64,000 nt of DNA from contig JAISKF010000016.1 of NCBI GenBank assembly GCA_031261005.1, positions 1-64,000 of the forward strand. The letters run 5' to 3'. Positions 48,236 to 58,687 of the stretch are shown here, piece by piece; position 1 is the stretch's first letter; each line of letters starts with the position of its first letter. A program made the position numbers and the translations under genes. Source of the DNA: Enterobacteriaceae bacterium. Its GTDB lineage: Bacteria > Pseudomonadota > Gammaproteobacteria > Enterobacterales > Enterobacteriaceae. The notes beneath the pieces are model-generated. The model made no database searches. It had not been told where the DNA came from and saw nothing but the letters and a program-made list of their open reading frames with translations.

Positions 48236-49564
48236 ATGAAAAAATGGATCTTGCTACTGGCTGGCTTTTTCGCCTTTGCGCCAGCGACCTATGCAAAAGT
48301 TGAAACGGTAGAAGCGCAGGGATACGGCGAAACTTACGAAAAAGCAGTTGATTCAGCATTAGCTGATGCTGTTCGTCAGATTAACGGCATCACGATCACT
48401 ACACAGTCAGAAAGTGCCGGTGAGTTTGTTCGGGTCAAAGATAAAACCCTCTCCGAAGAAAAAAATACCAAAGACAATAAAAATAACGATGGCGCATTTC
48501 TCGGCGGCGTAGATAACACCGCAACAGAAAAGAGCGATACTAACACTAACCGCGATCTCTCCATTGATACCGGTAAAAGTGCACAAATTAATACCAGCAG
48601 TTCTGGTGTCGTCAAAGGGTATAAAGTTAAATCCCGCGATTGTGATGCCAAAGGCTGTACCGTTGTTCTGATAGCAGAAGTTGAACGCAAAGCCGCTCTT
48701 ACAAGCGCTAGTCGTATGACGTTAGCGGTAATTACTACCGGTAATCGCAACCATTCTTCTTTTGCGAATACACTGAGACAGGAAATTACTGATCGCATTG
48801 TGCAGTCCCAACGTTTTACGGTGTTGGATCGCAGTGCTGTAAATGAAAACGCTTTTAAGCAAGAAGAATCATTTCTGGAAAATCGCCAAAATGATGCAGG
48901 CAATGTCAGGCAAAGCACCCTTCCCGCTGATTATCTGTTAGTGATTAACGTTGCTGAAGCTGGCGTTAAAACCAGTACCAAAGTAACCAGCGTTGATGCC
49001 ACCGGTGAGTTTGATGTCACCGACACACAAAAAACTAAAGTCACTGTGCGTTACTCATTGCTTGATGCCGCATCGCACGGCATTCAGTGGTCTGATTCCA
49101 GTGTTTTTGAACAAAGCGGTAAATCCCTCACCTCTGCCCGTAAACAAATCAGTAATGTTATCGCTGATAAGATCGTGAATAAATTAACACCAGCAAAAGT
49201 TGTCGCGATCACTGATGGTCAAGTGGTGATCAATCGCGGCGAAACGATGGTTTACAATGGCGATCGTTTTAATATCTATGTTCAGGGCGAAGAATTGTTA
49301 GATCCTGATACCGGTGAAGTTCTTGACACCAAAGAAGAAAAAATCGCGACTATCGCGATTAAGTCCATTAAAGATAAAATCTCTTACGGTGTAGTAGAAA
49401 GCGGTAATATTGATGCCATTACAACAGGTGCGCTGGCTCGTTTAGCTCCTGCTCCAGTAGAAAAGAAAAGACAAAAGGCGAAATCCAAAGCTAAAACTAA
49501 GGCTGTAGCCCCCAAAGCCGATGAGCAAAAATTAGGTGAATCCGGCGGTATTTTTCTAAAGTAA
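48236..49564 (+). CDS. CsgG/FlgT-like periplasmic protein, third gene of envelope operon
   Basis: A 442-residue exported protein. A type I signal peptide is probably cleaved after A20 (ATYA). Domains: an N-terminal module (21-60 and 125-155) of the FlgT-N kind (VEAQGYGETYEKAVDSALAD), interrupted by a 65-residue Asn/Asp/Thr/Lys-rich insert (about 62-125); a TolB-N/CsgG-like middle domain (160-318, RQEITDRIVQSQRFTVLDRS, then LPADYLLVINVAEAG); a FlgT-C-like module (321-390, KVVAITDGQVVINRG, GDRFNIYVQGEELLDPDTGE); and a Lys/Ala-rich tail (404-442). A C136/C141 disulfide is possible. The architecture is that of FlgT, which forms the Vibrio flagellar H ring, but no flagellar gene is nearby. Function is inferred. 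Confidence 0.75.
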   Translation: MKKWILLLAGFFAFAPATYAKVETVEAQGYGETYEKAVDSALADAVRQINGITITTQSESAGEFVRVKDKTLSEEKNTKDNKNNDGAFLGGVDNTATEKSDTNTNRDLSIDTGKSAQINTSSSGVVKGYKVKSRDCDAKGCTVVLIAEVERKAALTSASRMTLAVITTGNRNHSSFANTLRQEITDRIVQSQRFTVLDRSAVNENAFKQEESFLENRQNDAGNVRQSTLPADYLLVINVAEAGVKTSTKVTSVDATGEFDVTDTQKTKVTVRYSLLDAASHGIQWSDSSVFEQSGKSLTSARKQISNVIADKIVNKLTPAKVVAITDGQVVINRGETMVYNGDRFNIYVQGEELLDPDTGEVLDTKEEKIATIAIKSIKDKISYGVVESGNIDAITTGALARLAPAPVEKKRQKAKSKAKTKAVAPKADEQKLGESGGIFLK

Positions 49565-49582
49565 ACCACCATTTTTCAAGAC

Positions 49583-49621
49583 AAAAATAGCCAATATTCG
49601 CATGATATTGGCTATTTTTTT
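49583..49621 (+). terminator. Rho-independent terminator of the envelope operon
   Basis: A perfect 15-bp stem (AAAAATAGCCAATAT at 49583-49597 and ATATTGGCTATTTTT at 49605-49619) with a 7-base loop and a run of T residues. It lies 18 bases after the stop codon and defines the operon end. Confidence 0.9.
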
Positions 49622-49706
49622 ATTCCTGTTAACCTGCATTTAATAACTCCATTAGCGTGATGTTATCCTATAGTTATATCATCTGTATTTACATAATTTA
49701 TCCAAT

Positions 49707-49840
49707 TTAACCTCAGATTTGGATAAGCAAATGATAAAAATGATAGATTAGTATATTGATAATAATCCGTAGGGACGGTTGTTAACCGCCCGTTGTTTTT
49801 ATAAGAGATTCACAGACGGCAAATTGCTGTTCCTACGGAA
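49707..49840. repeat. Dispersed repeat, copy 10
   Basis: A degenerate arm (TTAACCTCAGATTTGGATAA...), then the core GTAGGGACGGTTGTTAACCG (49769-49788) with a different hairpin variant (ACGGTTGTTAACCGCCC). The second hairpin half is AGACGGCAAATTGCTGTTCC (49813-49832). Copy 12 at the window end shares the GGTTGTTAACC variant, so the family has sequence subtypes. Confidence 0.75.
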
Positions 49841-49872
49841 AAATCGCACAACCATTGTAAATGGGGCTAAAT

Positions 49873-51027
49873 ATGTTCAACTTTGATTACTACAATCCGA
49901 CTCGCATCATTTTTGGTACTGAACGCATCAATGATCTTGATAATTATGTACCCAAAAACGCTAACGTTATGATTACTTATGGCGGCGGCAGCGCAAAAAA
50001 ATTCGGTACGATTGATGAAGTAAAACAGGCTTTAGGTTCACGGGAATGTATTGAATTTGGCGGCATTGAACCAAATCCGCATTACGATACCTTAATGAAA
50101 GCGGTAGAGATTGTAAAAAGAGAAAACATAGATTTCTTAATTGCTGTTGGCGGCGGTTCAGTTATTGATGGTACGAAGTTTATTGCCGCTGCAACTTATT
50201 TTAAAGGTGATGCCTGGGAATCGTGGATCAACAATCAGCCGTTAGAGCAAGTATTACCGTTAGGCTGTGTTGTCACGCTGCCAGCAACGGGTTCTGAAAT
50301 GAACGGCACGGCAGTTATCAGTAATACTGCGTTAAAAGCGAAATTAAGCCATAAACACCCGCTGCTTTTCCCACGCTTTGCGATCCTCGATCCCAGAAAA
50401 ACTTATACCTTACCAACGAAACAAGTGGCTAATGGCGTTGTAGACGCTTTTGTTCATGTAATGGAACAATATCTGACCTATCCCGTTTATGGCAAAGTTC
50501 AGGATCGTTATGCTGAAGGATTACTATTAACTTTAATTGAAGAAGGTCCGAAAGCGCTGACAGAACCCGATAACTATAATGTCAAAGCCACTATTATGTG
50601 GAGTGCAACACAAGCATTAAACGGGCTTATTGGTGTTGGTGTACCGCAAGATTGGGCGAGCCATCGTATCGGCTATTACTTAACAATTCATCACGGGCTT
50701 GATCACGCGCAAACATTAGCCATTCTACTCCCTGCGGTATTAGACGTTCAAAGAGAAACAAAACGACTTAAATTACTGCAATATGCAGAGCGAGTATGGG
50801 GAATTACGCAAGGAAATGAAGAACAGCGGATAAATAGTGCTATACAACTGACACGCGAATTCTTTGAAAGCATGGGGCTGCCAACCTATATGCGTGCATA
50901 TAATATTCCTGAATCTGCGATTGATGATGCAATTAACTATTTAAAAAGATTTAACTTATTGCCGTTAGGTGAACACAAGGATATTACTGCTGCCGAAGCG
51001 AGGCAGATTCTAAGTTTAAGTTACTAA
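49873..51027 (+). CDS. yqhD: YqhD-type iron/zinc-containing alcohol dehydrogenase (aldehyde reductase)
   Basis: A 384-residue group III alcohol dehydrogenase (E. coli YqhD 387) reducing short aldehydes with NADPH. The cofactor loop AVGGGSVIDGTKFIAAA, the metal ligands in GVVDAFVHVMEQ (D and H), the third ligand in PQDWASH and the fourth in HHGLDHAQT are present. A nearby histidine (the GHEL position of E. coli, not a ligand) is tyrosine here. I chose the ATG at 49873, which gives MFNFDYYNPTRI like the E. coli start and has GGGG upstream; the ATG at 49861 lacks a ribosome-binding site. No YqhC regulator is adjacent. Confidence 0.88.
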   Translation: MFNFDYYNPTRIIFGTERINDLDNYVPKNANVMITYGGGSAKKFGTIDEVKQALGSRECIEFGGIEPNPHYDTLMKAVEIVKRENIDFLIAVGGGSVIDGTKFIAAATYFKGDAWESWINNQPLEQVLPLGCVVTLPATGSEMNGTAVISNTALKAKLSHKHPLLFPRFAILDPRKTYTLPTKQVANGVVDAFVHVMEQYLTYPVYGKVQDRYAEGLLLTLIEEGPKALTEPDNYNVKATIMWSATQALNGLIGVGVPQDWASHRIGYYLTIHHGLDHAQTLAILLPAVLDVQRETKRLKLLQYAERVWGITQGNEEQRINSAIQLTREFFESMGLPTYMRAYNIPESAIDDAINYLKRFNLLPLGEHKDITAAEARQILSLSY

Positions 51028-51035
51028 AATGAAGA

Positions 51036-51077
51036 GGCAGGAAATAATAATGCTATAATGCTTGTTCATTTCCTGCC
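51036..51077 (+). terminator. Hairpin after yqhD
   Basis: A 10-bp perfect stem (GGCAGGAAAT at 51036-51045 and ATTTCCTGCC at 51068-51077) with a 22-base AT-rich loop lies nine bases after the stop. The tail is not T-rich, so termination strength is uncertain. Confidence 0.55.
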
Positions 51078-51235
51078 AACAGACTATTATACAAAGGTAA
51101 TTTTTTACGCTTATACTCATTGTGCATGATTGTAAATCCACCAAGTCTCTATCATTTGATGTAATAGCCTCTTAACGCTATATAATGATTTGCTTGGATT
51201 CTCCATATAATTAATCCAGAAATAAAGTAAATATA

Positions 51236-51448
51236 ATGAGCGATATTGATTATTTAATGATGTTCCGTAAATGTTCTAACCACGACAGTTTAGAACGTCT
51301 GTATGACAAACTGAATTATTCTTTAGCCGATAATAATGTATTAGCGAATATGTATCGTGCCGCAGATCATCGCCGTGCGGAGTTAGTTGCAGGTAAGCTG
51401 TTCGATCTCGGTAAAGTACCAAAAACTATCTGGTATCAAGTAAAATAA
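51236..51448 (+). CDS. Hha/YmoA-family H-NS-associated modulator
   Basis: A 70-residue all-helical protein of the Hha/YmoA/YdgT family. [20 protein letters not shown], then [20 protein letters not shown] and the closing [18 protein letters not shown] follow Hha position by position (Hha has DYLMRLRRCQ..., AADHRLAEL, KIPSSVW). Such proteins bind the H-NS oligomerisation domain and strengthen silencing of horizontally acquired and virulence genes. The usual upstream partner tomB is absent, so it may be a YdgT-like or additional paralogue. It is monocistronic in AT-rich flanks. Confidence 0.88.
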   Translation: MSDIDYLMMFRKCSNHDSLERLYDKLNYSLADNNVLANMYRAADHRRAELVAGKLFDLGKVPKTIWYQVK

Positions 51449-51792
51449 CCTTATCTCGTGATTAAGAGATAAAAATAGTCAATAAAATATTATCGATACT
51501 ATAATTGCCATCAATTGGATACTTGTTATTAAAAATTATTTAATAACTTAATAAAATTTTTTAAAGTTATATAGCAAAAAATTAAAAATGTATCTAATTA
51601 TTTATCTATGCAACGCTGGTGTATACGCGACATAAAAATCGTGATTTTGATGATTTTGTTTAGACAGAATAGATTTAGATAAAATCGTTTTATACCAGTG
51701 ATGCCATTTATACACGGTATATCAATAATAAAACTTAATAGCTTTATTATTGATATTTTCTGCTGTCTAATTTTCACCGCACGGCACTAACA
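51449..51792. other. AT-rich intergenic region between the hha-like gene and matP
   Basis: A 344-base convergent intergenic region. It contains a perfect 12-bp AT-only inverted repeat (ATCAATAATAAA at 51721-51732 and TTTATTATTGAT at 51743-51754) that may help end matP or hha-like transcription. No gene was seen. Confidence 0.5.
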
Positions 51793-52248
51793 CTATTTAT
51801 CTGGCGTTAAAATCGCCTTTAAATCCTGTTTCAGTAATGACATCTGACTGGCGTACTGCTCTTTTCTTTCTGCATCTTCAATCAATTGAACGATGGTTTC
51901 TGATAGCGTAATTCCTCTGCGCTGTGACAGCGCGGAAAGCCGCTGCCAGACGAGGAATTCAAGATCAATCGATTTCTTGCGTGTATGCTGCTGCTCCGCA
52001 TTGAAATGCCGTTTACGTCTGGCGCGGATTGTCTGCTTGAGTCGATTATCTAAATCAGGATTAATATTTGCCTTAATCCATTCCAGCACTTTATGCGGCT
52101 CATTTTCGAGCTGCAATAGTTCATCAACTTTTTCCTGAGCAGCGCTATATTCAACATAGCGCGTGATTTCTTCCCCTTCCCGATGTTTTTTGACCAGATA
52201 TTTCCATTTCCAGCCACTTTCAAGATTATCTAATTGTTGATATTTCAT
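51793..52248 (-). CDS. matP: Macrodomain Ter protein MatP
   Basis: A 151-residue DNA-binding protein (E. coli 150) that organises the Ter region by binding matS sites. The N-terminal four-helix part ([20 protein letters not shown]), the basic DNA-contact segment [20 protein letters not shown], the ribbon-helix-helix [20 protein letters not shown] and the C-terminal coiled coil are all intact. It is divergent from lonH, as in E. coli. Confidence 0.97.
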   Translation of the reverse strand: MKYQQLDNLESGWKWKYLVKKHREGEEITRYVEYSAAQEKVDELLQLENEPHKVLEWIKANINPDLDNRLKQTIRARRKRHFNAEQQHTRKKSIDLEFLVWQRLSALSQRRGITLSETIVQLIEDAERKEQYASQMSLLKQDLKAILTPDK

Positions 52249-52460
52249 AAAACACCCATCGAGTGACCACGTAACATTTCTAGCATAGCAGTTTTTTTGA
52301 CCTTCTCAATCCTTTAATATTATTGTCTTTCCGCATTATTTGCAGCACAGGCTGTATCATTTATACCGTGAACGACGCACGAAGAGTATCAACTCGGCGC
52401 GTTTCTTGTATAATCTGCTTTTCCGTCTTCTTTTATGAATAAAACAAAACAGCGAATACT

Positions 52461-54212
52461 TTGACTATTAATATAATTGAATGGCAACAACTATTGCCCG
52501 ATACTGCCGCTTATCAGAGCTTATTCGAACGAGAATATCGCCGCGAGCCAATAGATCTTGCTATTACTCAGCCTCGCCTGAAAAAGTCTTTAGCTACGTT
52601 TTGCCATCAACACCCCAACGGTTCACCTTTTATGGTGATAAAGGCGGTGGATAGTCGTCGCTATCTTGCTTTAATCCACGATGCGCTACAAAGTGAGCTG
52701 CCAGCGAAAAATACGCTTATCGGCAGCCGCTATGATATTAGTAACGATGTCATTACCCGCACCGATGCACAACATACCGATGATAATTTTGCAGCGACAG
52801 ACAACTGCTTATTTGAAGAGTGGCTGGAAAGCGAGCAGCTTTTCGGTTGCCTGCGTAAACATGGCGATCAATATACGTTAGTACCGGGTTTAGTCCATAA
52901 GGCGAATGACGGCATTCTGATTTTATCCGTTCGTACACTGTTGACGCAGCCGCATTTGTGGTTTCGCCTGAAACAGGCGGTCACCAGTAAACGTTTCCAG
53001 TGGTTTTCTGCCGATGACACGCGCCCTTTACCGCTCTCTGTCCCCTCTATGCCGCTTAATTTGAAAGTCATTCTGGTTGGTGACCGGTATGGCTTAGGCG
53101 ATTTACAAGAGCTTGAACCAGAGCTCATTGAACAAGCGTTATACACCGAATTTGAAACGGATCTGGCGCTGACGGAAGCAGAAGATATTGCCACTTGGTG
53201 TCAATACATCAGTTCCGTTGCCTGTAGCTATCAGTTACCAGCACTTGATAGCAGTGCTTATCCTGAATTAATCAATATTGCCGTGAGAAAAAGCGGCGAT
53301 CAGGAAAAATTCCCGCTTTGCCCGCAAGTCCTGAGCCAGATATTAATTGAAGCTGCGCCATTTATTACATCTGGCAGCGCGTCACCGGTAATTACAGCCG
53401 ACGCCATCAAACAAGCCGAACAGGAAAAATTATGGCGCGAAAGTTATCTGGCAGAAATGGTGCAAGATGACATCGAACTGGGGCAAATTCACATTGAAAC
53501 CGAAGGCTTTGTTATCGGTCAGATTAACGGTTTATCCGTTTTAGAATATCCCGGACACCCGCGAGCAATGGGAGAACCATCACGGATTAGCTGTGTTGTA
53601 CATCTGGGCGATGGTGAAATTATGGACGTTGAGCGCAAAGCCGAATTAGGCGGTAATCTTCATGCCAAAGGCATTATGATTATGCAGGCGTTTATCGCGT
53701 CAGAGCTGGCATCTGACCAGCAATTCCCGTTCTCAAGCTCCATTGTTTTTGAGCAATCCTATGGCGAAGTCGATGGTGACAGCGCTTCACTGGCAGGATT
53801 ATGCGCGCTGATCAGTTCTCTATCGCAGCAGCCGATTAACCAGCAAATTGCGGTTACCGGTTCAGTCGATCAGTTTGGTAATGTGCAAACGATCGGCGGT
53901 ATCAATGAAAAAATTGAAGGTTTCTTTGATGTATGTCATCGCCGTGAACTGACTGGTTCACAAGGCGTGATCTTACCGCTGACTAATGTGCGTCATCTCT
54001 GTTTAAAAGATGAAGTGGTTGAAGCCGTGAAACAAGGTCGTTTTCATCTGTGGGGTGTTGAGCATGTGCATGATGCGTTAGCGCTATTGATTGGTTTGCC
54101 ATATATCGATGAAAACAAACCAAGTATTTTAAGCGCCATTCAGGAAAGAATTTCTCAAGCCGCAGGAAGTGATCGAAATCGTTTACCGTGGTTTCTGCGC
54201 TGGTTAAATTAA
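52461..54212 (+). CDS. ycbZ: Lon-like protease LonH (YcbZ)
   Basis: A 583-residue protein (E. coli YcbZ 586) with a C-terminal Lon-type peptidase domain carrying the Ser-Lys dyad (serine in EVDGDSASLAGL, lysine in GGINEKIEGFF). The N-terminal half lacks a usable Walker A and is a degenerate AAA+ region (QLFGCLRKHGDQYTLVPGL, ANDGILILSVRTLL). The start is TTG, giving MTINIIEW and matching E. coli. The substrate is unknown. It lies between matP and fabA, a conserved arrangement. Confidence 0.93.
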   Translation: MTINIIEWQQLLPDTAAYQSLFEREYRREPIDLAITQPRLKKSLATFCHQHPNGSPFMVIKAVDSRRYLALIHDALQSELPAKNTLIGSRYDISNDVITRTDAQHTDDNFAATDNCLFEEWLESEQLFGCLRKHGDQYTLVPGLVHKANDGILILSVRTLLTQPHLWFRLKQAVTSKRFQWFSADDTRPLPLSVPSMPLNLKVILVGDRYGLGDLQELEPELIEQALYTEFETDLALTEAEDIATWCQYISSVACSYQLPALDSSAYPELINIAVRKSGDQEKFPLCPQVLSQILIEAAPFITSGSASPVITADAIKQAEQEKLWRESYLAEMVQDDIELGQIHIETEGFVIGQINGLSVLEYPGHPRAMGEPSRISCVVHLGDGEIMDVERKAELGGNLHAKGIMIMQAFIASELASDQQFPFSSSIVFEQSYGEVDGDSASLAGLCALISSLSQQPINQQIAVTGSVDQFGNVQTIGGINEKIEGFFDVCHRRELTGSQGVILPLTNVRHLCLKDEVVEAVKQGRFHLWGVEHVHDALALLIGLPYIDENKPSILSAIQERISQAAGSDRNRLPWFLRWLN

Positions 54213-54358
54213 TTTAACCATGCTGATCAGGCTTGCCGGACATACATTGGTAAGCTAATCTAAGCCGCAAAGAAATATCAGCCCTTTTTGTTACACAAAT
54301 AATACCGCTGTATCACAAAAACTCTTTTACGAATTTAAAAAATAAGGCTAGTTCAATT

Positions 54359-54877
54359 ATGTTTGAAAAACGCGAATCCTATACAAAAGAAGACCTGCTT
54401 GCATCAGGTCGTGGCGAACTCTTTGGTGCTGGCGGACCGCCTTTACCTGCACCAAATATGCTGATGATGGATCGCATTGTAAAAATGACTGAAACCGGCG
54501 GCTTATTCGATAAAGGTTATGTTGAAGCTGAATTAGATATTAATCCTGATTTATGGTTTTTCGGCTGCCACTTTATCGGCGATCCTGTCATGCCAGGCTG
54601 TTTAGGTCTTGATGCGTTATGGCAATTAGTCGGCTTTTATTTAGGCTGGTTAGGCGGCGAAGGTAAAGGTCGTGCGTTAGGTGTAGGCGAAGTAAAATTA
54701 ACCGGTCAAATCCTGCCTACCGCAAAAAAAGTGACCTACCGCTTACACCTGAAACGAGTAATTAATCGCCGCTTAATTATGGGTATGGCTGACGGTGAAG
54801 TGTTAGTTGATGGTCGCGTAATCTACACCGCAACGGATCTGAAAGTTGGTCTGTTTAAAGATACCAGCGCGTTCTAA
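54359..54877 (+). CDS. fabA: 3-hydroxydecanoyl-ACP dehydratase/isomerase
   Basis: A 172-residue hot-dog-fold enzyme, same length as E. coli FabA. Active-site H71 (FFGCHF) and D85 (GLDALWQL) are present, and the product-specific [13 protein letters not shown] segment is conserved. It introduces the cis double bond for unsaturated fatty acids. It follows lonH by 146 bases. In E. coli rmf lies next; here ppk follows. Confidence 0.98.
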   Translation: MFEKRESYTKEDLLASGRGELFGAGGPPLPAPNMLMMDRIVKMTETGGLFDKGYVEAELDINPDLWFFGCHFIGDPVMPGCLGLDALWQLVGFYLGWLGGEGKGRALGVGEVKLTGQILPTAKKVTYRLHLKRVINRRLIMGMADGEVLVDGRVIYTATDLKVGLFKDTSAF

Positions 54878-54896
54878 TTCTAATAGTTAACCAGAT

Positions 54897-54932
54897 AAAG
54901 GCGTATCCTGTGGGTTGCGCCTTTATTTTTTG
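54897..54932 (+). terminator. Rho-independent terminator after fabA
   Basis: A stem of AAAGGCG (54897-54903) and CGCCTTT (54918-54924), extended by weaker inner pairs, followed by ATTTTTTG. It is 19 bases after the fabA stop. Confidence 0.8.
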
Positions 54933-55053
54933 TCTATATCCTGTAACTTCTGAACTAATTCACAACTCAACTCCATGAAGCAAGGAATCGATAGACTTGC
55001 CCCCTAACACATCGCCATAATAGAAAAAACCATTCAACTGTCATGGAGTCATG

Positions 55054-57147
55054 ATGAATCAGGAAAAGCTCTACATTGAGAAAGAGATTAGCTGGTTATC
55101 GTTCAATGAACGTGTGCTGCAAGAAGCTGCCGATAAAAGTAATCCACTCATTGAGCGTATCCGGTTTTTAGGTATTTACTCCAGTAACTTGGATGAATTC
55201 TATAAAGTACGTTTTGCCGATGTAAAACGCCGCATTCTGATTAAAGAAGAGCAAGGTTCTGCGGCGAGCGCCAAACATATATTGAAAAAAATCCAGAGCA
55301 AAGTATTAAAAACCGATCTGGAATTCGATAATTTATACAATGAATTACTGCTGGAAATGGCGCGTAATCAGGTATTTCTGATTAATGAACGTCAACTATC
55401 GGAAAACCAGCAAACATGGTTGTACCAATATTTTAAAAATCATCTCAGACCGCATATCACGCCGATTTTGCTGAATAACGATATTAATCTGCTGGAATTC
55501 TTAAAAGATGATTACACTTATCTCGCCGTTGAAATCAACATTGATGACGAAAGAAAAGAGTACGCATTATTAGAGATTCCCTCTAATAAAGTGTCACGTT
55601 TTATCACGTTGCCGCCAGAGCCGCCGCGTCGCCGCAAACCAATGATTTTACTGGATAATATTATCCGCTTCTGTCTGGACGAAATTTTTAAAGGCTTCTT
55701 TAATTATAAATCACTCGATGCCTACTCCATGAAGATGACGCGCGATGCGGAATATGATCTGGTCAATGAGATGGAATCCAGTTGGCTGGAACTTATGTCA
55801 TCCAGCCTGAAACAGCGCTTAACCGCTGAACCGGTACGTTTTGTTCATCAACGCGATATGCCGAATGATATGGTGGAAATTCTGCGACAGAAATTAGGAA
55901 TTTCCTCTTACGATTCAGTTATTCCCGGCGGGCGTTATCACAATTTTAAAGACTTTATTAACTTCCCCAATGTCGGCAAAGCTAATCTGGTCAATAAGCC
56001 TTTACCGCGTTTGCGCCATGTCTGGTTTGATCAATTCCGTAATGGTTTTGATGCGATAAAAGAGCGTGATGTCCTGCTCTATTATCCTTATCACACTTTT
56101 GAACATGTGCTGGAATTAGTGCGGCAAGCATCATTTGATCCCAGCGTACTGGCGATCAAAATCAATATTTATCGTGTGGCAAAAGACTCACGTATCATTG
56201 AATCCATGATTAATGCTGCCCATAACGGCAAAAAAGTTACTGTAGTTGTAGAGTTGCAGGCTCGTTTTGATGAAGAAGCCAATATTCATTGGGCAAAACG
56301 CTTAACCGAAGCGGGCGTACACGTTATTTTCTCTGCGCCTGGACTGAAAATTCACGCCAAATTATTCCTTATTTCCCGCATTGAGAATGGGCAAGTGGTG
56401 CGTTACGCGCATATCGGTACTGGTAACTTCAACGAAAAAACGGCGCGCTTATATACTGATTTTTCACTGCTAACGGCGGATTCACGCATTACCAATGAAG
56501 TACGCCGTGTGTTTAATTTTATTGAAAATCCTTATCGTCCGGTGAGTTTTGAACATTTGCTAGTCTCGCCGCAAAACTCTCGCTTAATGCTCAATAAGTT
56601 AATTGATCGGGAAATCATGTTTGCTCAATCGGGATTAAGCGCCGGTATCACATTAAAAATTAATAATCTGGTAGATAAGGAGCTAATCGATCGGCTTTAT
56701 GTTGCTTCTGGTGCGGGTGTCAAAATCCGTCTGATTGTGCGCGGTATGTGTTCTCTGGTACCGAATATTTCGGGAATCAGCGACAATATTCAAGTCACCA
56801 GTATTGTCGATCGTTTTCTGGAACACGCTCGCGTTTATATTTTTGATAATCAAGGTGATCACCAAGTCTATATCTCTTCCGCAGACTGGATGACGCGCAA
56901 TATCGACTACCGTATTGAAGTTGGTGTTGCTATTCTTGATCCTGACTTAAAGCAACGAGTGCTGGATATTATCGAGTTACAGCTTTCCGATACAGTGAAA
57001 GCACGGATTATCGATAAAGATCTCAGTAATCAGCATGTTCCGCGCGGTAATCGCAGAAAAGTTCGGTCACAACTCGCGATTTATGATTATCTGAAAGCGC
57101 TTGAACAGCAGTCATCAATACCTAAATTACCCGATTCAGCAGAGTAA
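55054..57147 (+). CDS. ppk: Polyphosphate kinase
   Basis: A 697-residue PPK1 (E. coli 688) that makes polyphosphate from ATP. The N domain, head domain and two phospholipase-D-like domains are present. The autophosphorylated histidine lies in [13 protein letters not shown] and the second catalytic histidine in [28 protein letters not shown] and [18 protein letters not shown] are hallmarks. The ATG at 55054 has GGAG five bases upstream; an ATG one codon earlier is closer to it than usual. It forms an operon with ppx, six bases apart. Confidence 0.97.
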   Translation: MNQEKLYIEKEISWLSFNERVLQEAADKSNPLIERIRFLGIYSSNLDEFYKVRFADVKRRILIKEEQGSAASAKHILKKIQSKVLKTDLEFDNLYNELLLEMARNQVFLINERQLSENQQTWLYQYFKNHLRPHITPILLNNDINLLEFLKDDYTYLAVEINIDDERKEYALLEIPSNKVSRFITLPPEPPRRRKPMILLDNIIRFCLDEIFKGFFNYKSLDAYSMKMTRDAEYDLVNEMESSWLELMSSSLKQRLTAEPVRFVHQRDMPNDMVEILRQKLGISSYDSVIPGGRYHNFKDFINFPNVGKANLVNKPLPRLRHVWFDQFRNGFDAIKERDVLLYYPYHTFEHVLELVRQASFDPSVLAIKINIYRVAKDSRIIESMINAAHNGKKVTVVVELQARFDEEANIHWAKRLTEAGVHVIFSAPGLKIHAKLFLISRIENGQVVRYAHIGTGNFNEKTARLYTDFSLLTADSRITNEVRRVFNFIENPYRPVSFEHLLVSPQNSRLMLNKLIDREIMFAQSGLSAGITLKINNLVDKELIDRLYVASGAGVKIRLIVRGMCSLVPNISGISDNIQVTSIVDRFLEHARVYIFDNQGDHQVYISSADWMTRNIDYRIEVGVAILDPDLKQRVLDIIELQLSDTVKARIIDKDLSNQHVPRGNRRKVRSQLAIYDYLKALEQQSSIPKLPDSAE

Positions 57148-57152
57148 CAAGT

Positions 57153-58682
57153 ATGTCTTTAAACGACTCAATTACCACAAAACCACAAGAGATCGCCGCT
57201 GTTGATTTAGGTTCAAACAGCTTTCACATGGTTATCGCCAGAGTAGTTAACGGCGCACTACAAGTCTTAGGCAGATTAAAACAGCGGGTTCATTTAGCGG
57301 ACGGACTGGATAAAGATAACTATCTTAGTGAAGAAGCGATGGAGCGCGGATTAAACTGCCTTGCGCTGTTCGCTGAACGTCTGCAAGGCTTTTCGCCGGA
57401 CAGTGTGCGTATCGTCGGTACACATACATTGCGTTTAGCCGTTAACGGACCTGAATTTCTACAGCGGGCAAAGATGATTATGCCCTACCCGATTGAGATT
57501 ATTTCCGGTCAGGAAGAAGCGCGTCTTATTTATATGGGCGTTGCACATACTCAGCAGGAAAAAGGGCGTAAGCTAGTTATCGATATTGGCGGCGGTTCAA
57601 CTGAATTAGTTATTGGTGAAGATTTCACGCCGATTCTGGCAGAAAGCCGCCGCATGGGTTGCGTTAGTTTCTCTAAGCAATTTTTCCCTGATGATGTAAT
57701 CAGTAAGCAGAACTTCCAAAAAGCCCAACTTGCCGCAGAACAAAAGTTAGAAAATCTGGCATGGCAATATCGCCTAAAAGGTTGGCAGTATGCCATGGGT
57801 GCTTCCGGTACGATAAAAGCAGTACATAATATTATTATCAATGAGTTAGATGAAGGTGATGGTATTATTACACCAGAAAGACTGGAAAGAGTTGTTAATT
57901 TAGTACTAAAGTTTAAATCATTTGATTCCATTGATTTAGCCGGATTATCCAGCGATCGGCAAAATGTGTTCGTTCCGGGTTTGGCAATTTTGTGTGGTGT
58001 ATTTAATGCTCTGGCAATCAAAGAGTTAAGATTATCCGATGGTGCGCTGCGCGAGGGTGTACTGTATGAAATGGAAAGTCTGTTCCGCCATCAAGATATA
58101 CGCAGCCGCACGGCAATTAGTCTGGCAGAACATTACAATATTGACGGAGAACAAGCCAGCCGAGTGCTGGAAACAACGCAGAAACTTTATGCTCAGTGGC
58201 TAGCTCAAAATTCTGCGCTGGCAAATCCACAATTAGAAGCGTTGCTTGGTTGGGCGGCAATGTTACATGAAGTGGGATTAAGCATTAACCACGATAGTAT
58301 TCAGCGCCATTCCGCTTATATTCTGCAAAATAGCAATTTACCCGGCTTTAATCAGGAGCATCAACTACTCTTAGCCACACTGGTTCGCTTTCACCGCAAA
58401 GGCATAAAAATAGATGATCTGCCGCATTTTAATCTGGTGAAAAAACGCCAGTTTATTCCGCTTATTCAGCTATTACGTTTAGCTGTTTTGTTAAATAACC
58501 AGCGTCAGGCAACAACCGCGCCCGAATATTTGCTCCTGAACAGTGATGACTATCACGTCACTCTATTTTTCCCTCAAGACTATTTAGAGAAGAACAGTCT
58601 GGTATTAGCCGATTTAGCGCGAGAGCAAGAATATTGGCGTGATGTATCAGGCTGGCGGTTGAAATTAAGAACTGATAGTTGA
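57153..58682 (+). CDS. ppx: Exopolyphosphatase
   Basis: A 509-residue Ppx/GppA-family enzyme (E. coli 513) degrading polyphosphate. The actin-like ATPase fold starts with [32 protein letters not shown] includes the catalytic glutamate, and [15 protein letters not shown] is the phosphate loop. The C-terminal HD-type region has [20 protein letters not shown]. It follows ppk, as in E. coli, and is followed by a repeat copy. Confidence 0.97.
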   Translation: MSLNDSITTKPQEIAAVDLGSNSFHMVIARVVNGALQVLGRLKQRVHLADGLDKDNYLSEEAMERGLNCLALFAERLQGFSPDSVRIVGTHTLRLAVNGPEFLQRAKMIMPYPIEIISGQEEARLIYMGVAHTQQEKGRKLVIDIGGGSTELVIGEDFTPILAESRRMGCVSFSKQFFPDDVISKQNFQKAQLAAEQKLENLAWQYRLKGWQYAMGASGTIKAVHNIIINELDEGDGIITPERLERVVNLVLKFKSFDSIDLAGLSSDRQNVFVPGLAILCGVFNALAIKELRLSDGALREGVLYEMESLFRHQDIRSRTAISLAEHYNIDGEQASRVLETTQKLYAQWLAQNSALANPQLEALLGWAAMLHEVGLSINHDSIQRHSAYILQNSNLPGFNQEHQLLLATLVRFHRKGIKIDDLPHFNLVKKRQFIPLIQLLRLAVLLNNQRQATTAPEYLLLNSDDYHVTLFFPQDYLEKNSLVLADLAREQEYWRDVSGWRLKLRTDS

Positions 58683-58687
58683 TCGTT

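Noticed and set aside
48376-48918. 180-residue minus-strand frame opposite the CsgG/FlgT-like gene
   Set aside because: It has no family resemblance, no ribosome-binding context and lies wholly within a well-supported gene on the other strand.
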